Part shown: piece after piece, positions 13,842 to 15,072 of the stretch | How positions within the stretch are numbered: position 1 is the stretch's first letter | Layout: each line of letters starts with the position of its first letter | Source of the DNA: an uncultured Rhodobacter sp. | Lineage (GTDB): Bacteria > Pseudomonadota > Alphaproteobacteria > Rhodobacterales > Rhodobacteraceae | NCBI GenBank assembly: GCA_937901435.1 | Contig: CALGTJ010000617.1 | Span: 1-15,072 of the forward strand | Direction: 5' to 3' | DNA: 15,072 nt | The notes under the pieces: model-generated | Seen by the model: only the letters and a program-made list of their open reading frames with translations | The model's database searches: none | Told to the model about the DNA's origin: nothing | Translations under genes and position numbers: made by a program

Positions 13842-14672
13842 TCACAGTTCCTCGCCTTCAAGGCGCAACGCGGCCGCACTGCCCAAATCGCGGCTGATCG
13901 ACACGAACAACTCATCAAAAGCGTTGAAAATCGCCTGATTCAGCGCCCGTCCTTCTTGCGTGTTGAAGAAATCCACATAGGCCTGCAGGTCGGCATCACT
14001 CAACGGTTGATAGGCCATCGCCAGATAGCCGAACAACCATTCAGACGTCTCTTTGCGAATCTCGGGCTCTTGCCCCCAGACATCCGCCAAAATCTGATCC
14101 GTGCTCAATTGCGGGGCAAAACGTGAATTCTGTGCAAGCCCTTCGTAAAAGGCGAAATTCGAATTCATTGCGCCGACCACGTTGTTTTCGATCATATCGC
14201 CCGTTCCGATAAAATCACGTAACAATTCGGCCCGTTCGTCGTCTTTGGCCAGCACATCCTTCGCCCGGTCGCGCGCGGCCTGTTCAACGTCCTTGTCCAG
14301 CATCGCCTGACGCGCCGAGAGTTCCAGTTGCACGATCCGCTTTCCCCGGTCCGAAAGAAAGAAATTCGTCAGATCCGCCAGATTGGTCGCGGCCAGATCG
14401 CTGTCCATCCGGTCACGCACGGTATTTTGCATGCCCTGCAGGTCATAAATGTCCGCAACAGTCGCCGCCCAACGCGCCCCGCCCTGCCCGCTGAACAACT
14501 CATCCTCCAGCGATACGCCGTAGGTCATCCCCTCTTGCCGCATGATCTCGATCAGATCCGGCAGCCCGATCGCCCGCACCAAAGTGTCAATCGGCGCTAC
14601 GCTCTGCGCGAAAACGCCAACAGATGTTACAAGGTAAAAGAGACAGGCCGACAAGGCGCGGATAGTAGACAT
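13842..14672 (-). CDS. exported DUF2059 protein, apparently with two repeats
   Basis: This encodes 276 residues. A signal peptide is visible (residues 1-22: a short basic start, a hydrophobic core LFYLVTSVGV, and a likely cut after VFA), so the mature protein should be periplasmic. The rest is helical and acidic. A DUF2059-type segment near the C-terminus (DLQAYVDFFNTQEGRALNQ, 228-246) is matched by a similar one at 100-117 (DLTNFFLSDRGKRIVQLE), each followed by a long amphipathic helix, which suggests internal duplication. The function of DUF2059 is unknown. It is a single gene, 211 bp upstream of rplU. The ribosome-binding site is weak (GGAACC). Confidence 0.82.
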   Translation of the reverse strand: MSTIRALSACLFYLVTSVGVFAQSVAPIDTLVRAIGLPDLIEIMRQEGMTYGVSLEDELFSGQGGARWAATVADIYDLQGMQNTVRDRMDSDLAATNLADLTNFFLSDRGKRIVQLELSARQAMLDKDVEQAARDRAKDVLAKDDERAELLRDFIGTGDMIENNVVGAMNSNFAFYEGLAQNSRFAPQLSTDQILADVWGQEPEIRKETSEWLFGYLAMAYQPLSDADLQAYVDFFNTQEGRALNQAIFNAFDELFVSISRDLGSAAALRLEGEEL

Positions 14673-14911
14673 AGGTTAAAGGTTCCAAACATGAGTACGC
14701 GACAACAAAACGGTACCGCGTGCAGCCCGACAAGCCAAGGCAATCCCGATCACATCCGCGAAATCCCGCCTTTTGGTCCTACACCACCGATTATGAACAA
14801 ACCGTGCAATTCAAGGAGGAGCGAAAAATTATCTTGTGAAATACAAAGCTTTTTGCAAAATCTCTTGCGCGTCGCAAAGCCTTCGCCTAAACGCCCGGTC
14901 AGATCCTTCGC
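14673..14911. other. intergenic region before tRNA-Ser
   Basis: These 239 bp must contain the promoters for the divergent DUF2059 gene and tRNA-Ser. A strong Shine-Dalgarno-like AAGGAGGAG occurs at 14813-14821, but no credible coding sequence follows: the only nearby frame (GTG at 14836) runs into the tRNA. TTGCG-CGT-CGCAA is a small hairpin near 14866-14878. I find no well-matched -35/-10 pair. Confidence 0.4.
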
Positions 14912-15001
14912 GGAGAGATGCCGGAGTGGTCGAACGGGGCGGTCTCGAAAACCGTTGAGCCTTCACGGGTTCCCAGGGTTCGAATCCCTGTCTCTCCGCC
15001 A
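14912..15001 (+). tRNA. tRNA-Ser (anticodon CGA)
   Basis: The gene has 90 nt, including an encoded CCA end. The acceptor stem GGAGAGA (14912-14918) pairs with TCTCTCC (14991-14997), followed by discriminator G and CCA. The anticodon stem GCGGT/ACCGT encloses the loop CTCGAAA, with anticodon CGA at 14946-14948, reading UCG. The T arm is CAGGG-TTCGAAT-CCCTG. The long variable arm is the class II feature expected of serine tRNAs. No intron is present. Confidence 0.97.
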
Positions 15002-15072
15002 CTATTCCCTATTGCATTGATATCGCTTAATATCCTATGTAATAAGGGAATTTTCCCTTGATTTGGGAACCA
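15002..15072. other. AT-rich flank downstream of tRNA-Ser with inverted TTCCC/GGGAA motifs
   Basis: The 71 bp after the tRNA are about 35% GC by hand count, clearly below the rest of the window. Four short motifs alternate in orientation: ATTCCCT (15004-15010), AGGGAA (15045-15050), TTCCCT (15053-15058) and GGGAA (15065-15069). They can form AAGGGA-ATTT-TCCCTT or TTCCC-TTGATTT-GGGAA. One of these may be the tRNA terminator. The base shift next to a tRNA 3' end may also mark foreign DNA, but the window ends here. Confidence 0.5.

Noticed and set aside
14328..15020. Plus-strand open frame ending in SGRTGRSRKPLSLHGFPGFE
   Set aside because: This is the familiar false protein produced by translating a tRNA-Ser gene, and its first part is antisense to the DUF2059 gene.

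Overview
The window looks like chromosomal DNA of a GC-rich alphaproteobacterium, most likely a member of the Rhodobacteraceae (Roseobacter group). The reasons are the chpT phosphotransferase gene, the olsBA ornithine-lipid pair, a DUF3553 gene beside chpT, a long C-terminal tail on ribosomal protein L21, an rplU-rpmA ... GNAT-GNAT-obgE-proB-proA order, a perfect CtrA-type site (TTAA-N7-TTAAC), and a G/C-run palindromic intergenic element of a kind I associate with this family. Taxonomy is inferred from gene content and order; no database search was possible.

Layout. (1) 18-1633, minus strand: a HEAT-repeat-like protein and, directly upstream of it, a TrmJ-type tRNA 2'-O-methyltransferase. 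(2) 1700-2719, plus strand: a TfoX N-domain protein and a thiamine-phosphate-synthase-like protein whose active-site motifs are eroded. A palindromic hairpin lies between this block and the convergent olsBA. (3) 2827-4442, minus strand: olsB and olsA, overlapping as GTGA, for ornithine-lipid synthesis. (4) 4443-4755: a 313-bp non-coding stretch with a 14-unit, 13-bp tandem array (4472-4653) and a CtrA site (4710-4728). (5) 4756-5562: a small DUF3553 gene (minus) and chpT (plus), starting almost back to back. (6) 5698-9116, minus strand: obgE-proB-proA (Obg GTPase and the first two steps of proline synthesis). (7) 9215-10896, minus strand: a LysE-type exporter followed by two tandem GNAT acetyltransferases, tightly coupled. 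(8) 11018-12430, minus: an RtcB-family RNA ligase with an unusual N-terminal segment. (9) 12575-13630, minus: rplU-rpmA, closed by a clear intrinsic terminator. (10) 13842-14672, minus: a secreted DUF2059 protein. (11) 14912-15001, plus: tRNA-Ser(CGA), followed by visibly AT-rich sequence up to the window end.

Most of the window is housekeeping: ribosome assembly (L21, L27, Obg), tRNA modification and RNA repair (TrmJ, RtcB), proline synthesis, membrane lipid synthesis and the CckA-ChpT-CtrA relay. I see no CRISPR array, insertion sequence, prophage or obvious defence system. The most interesting signal not explained by genes is the array plus CtrA site between olsB and DUF3553/chpT. This places a CtrA-type operator about 240 bp upstream of the gene for CtrA's own phosphotransferase, with phosphate-free-lipid genes on the other side. 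Next are the motif-poor ThiE-like protein, the L21 fusion and the RtcB N-terminal segment.
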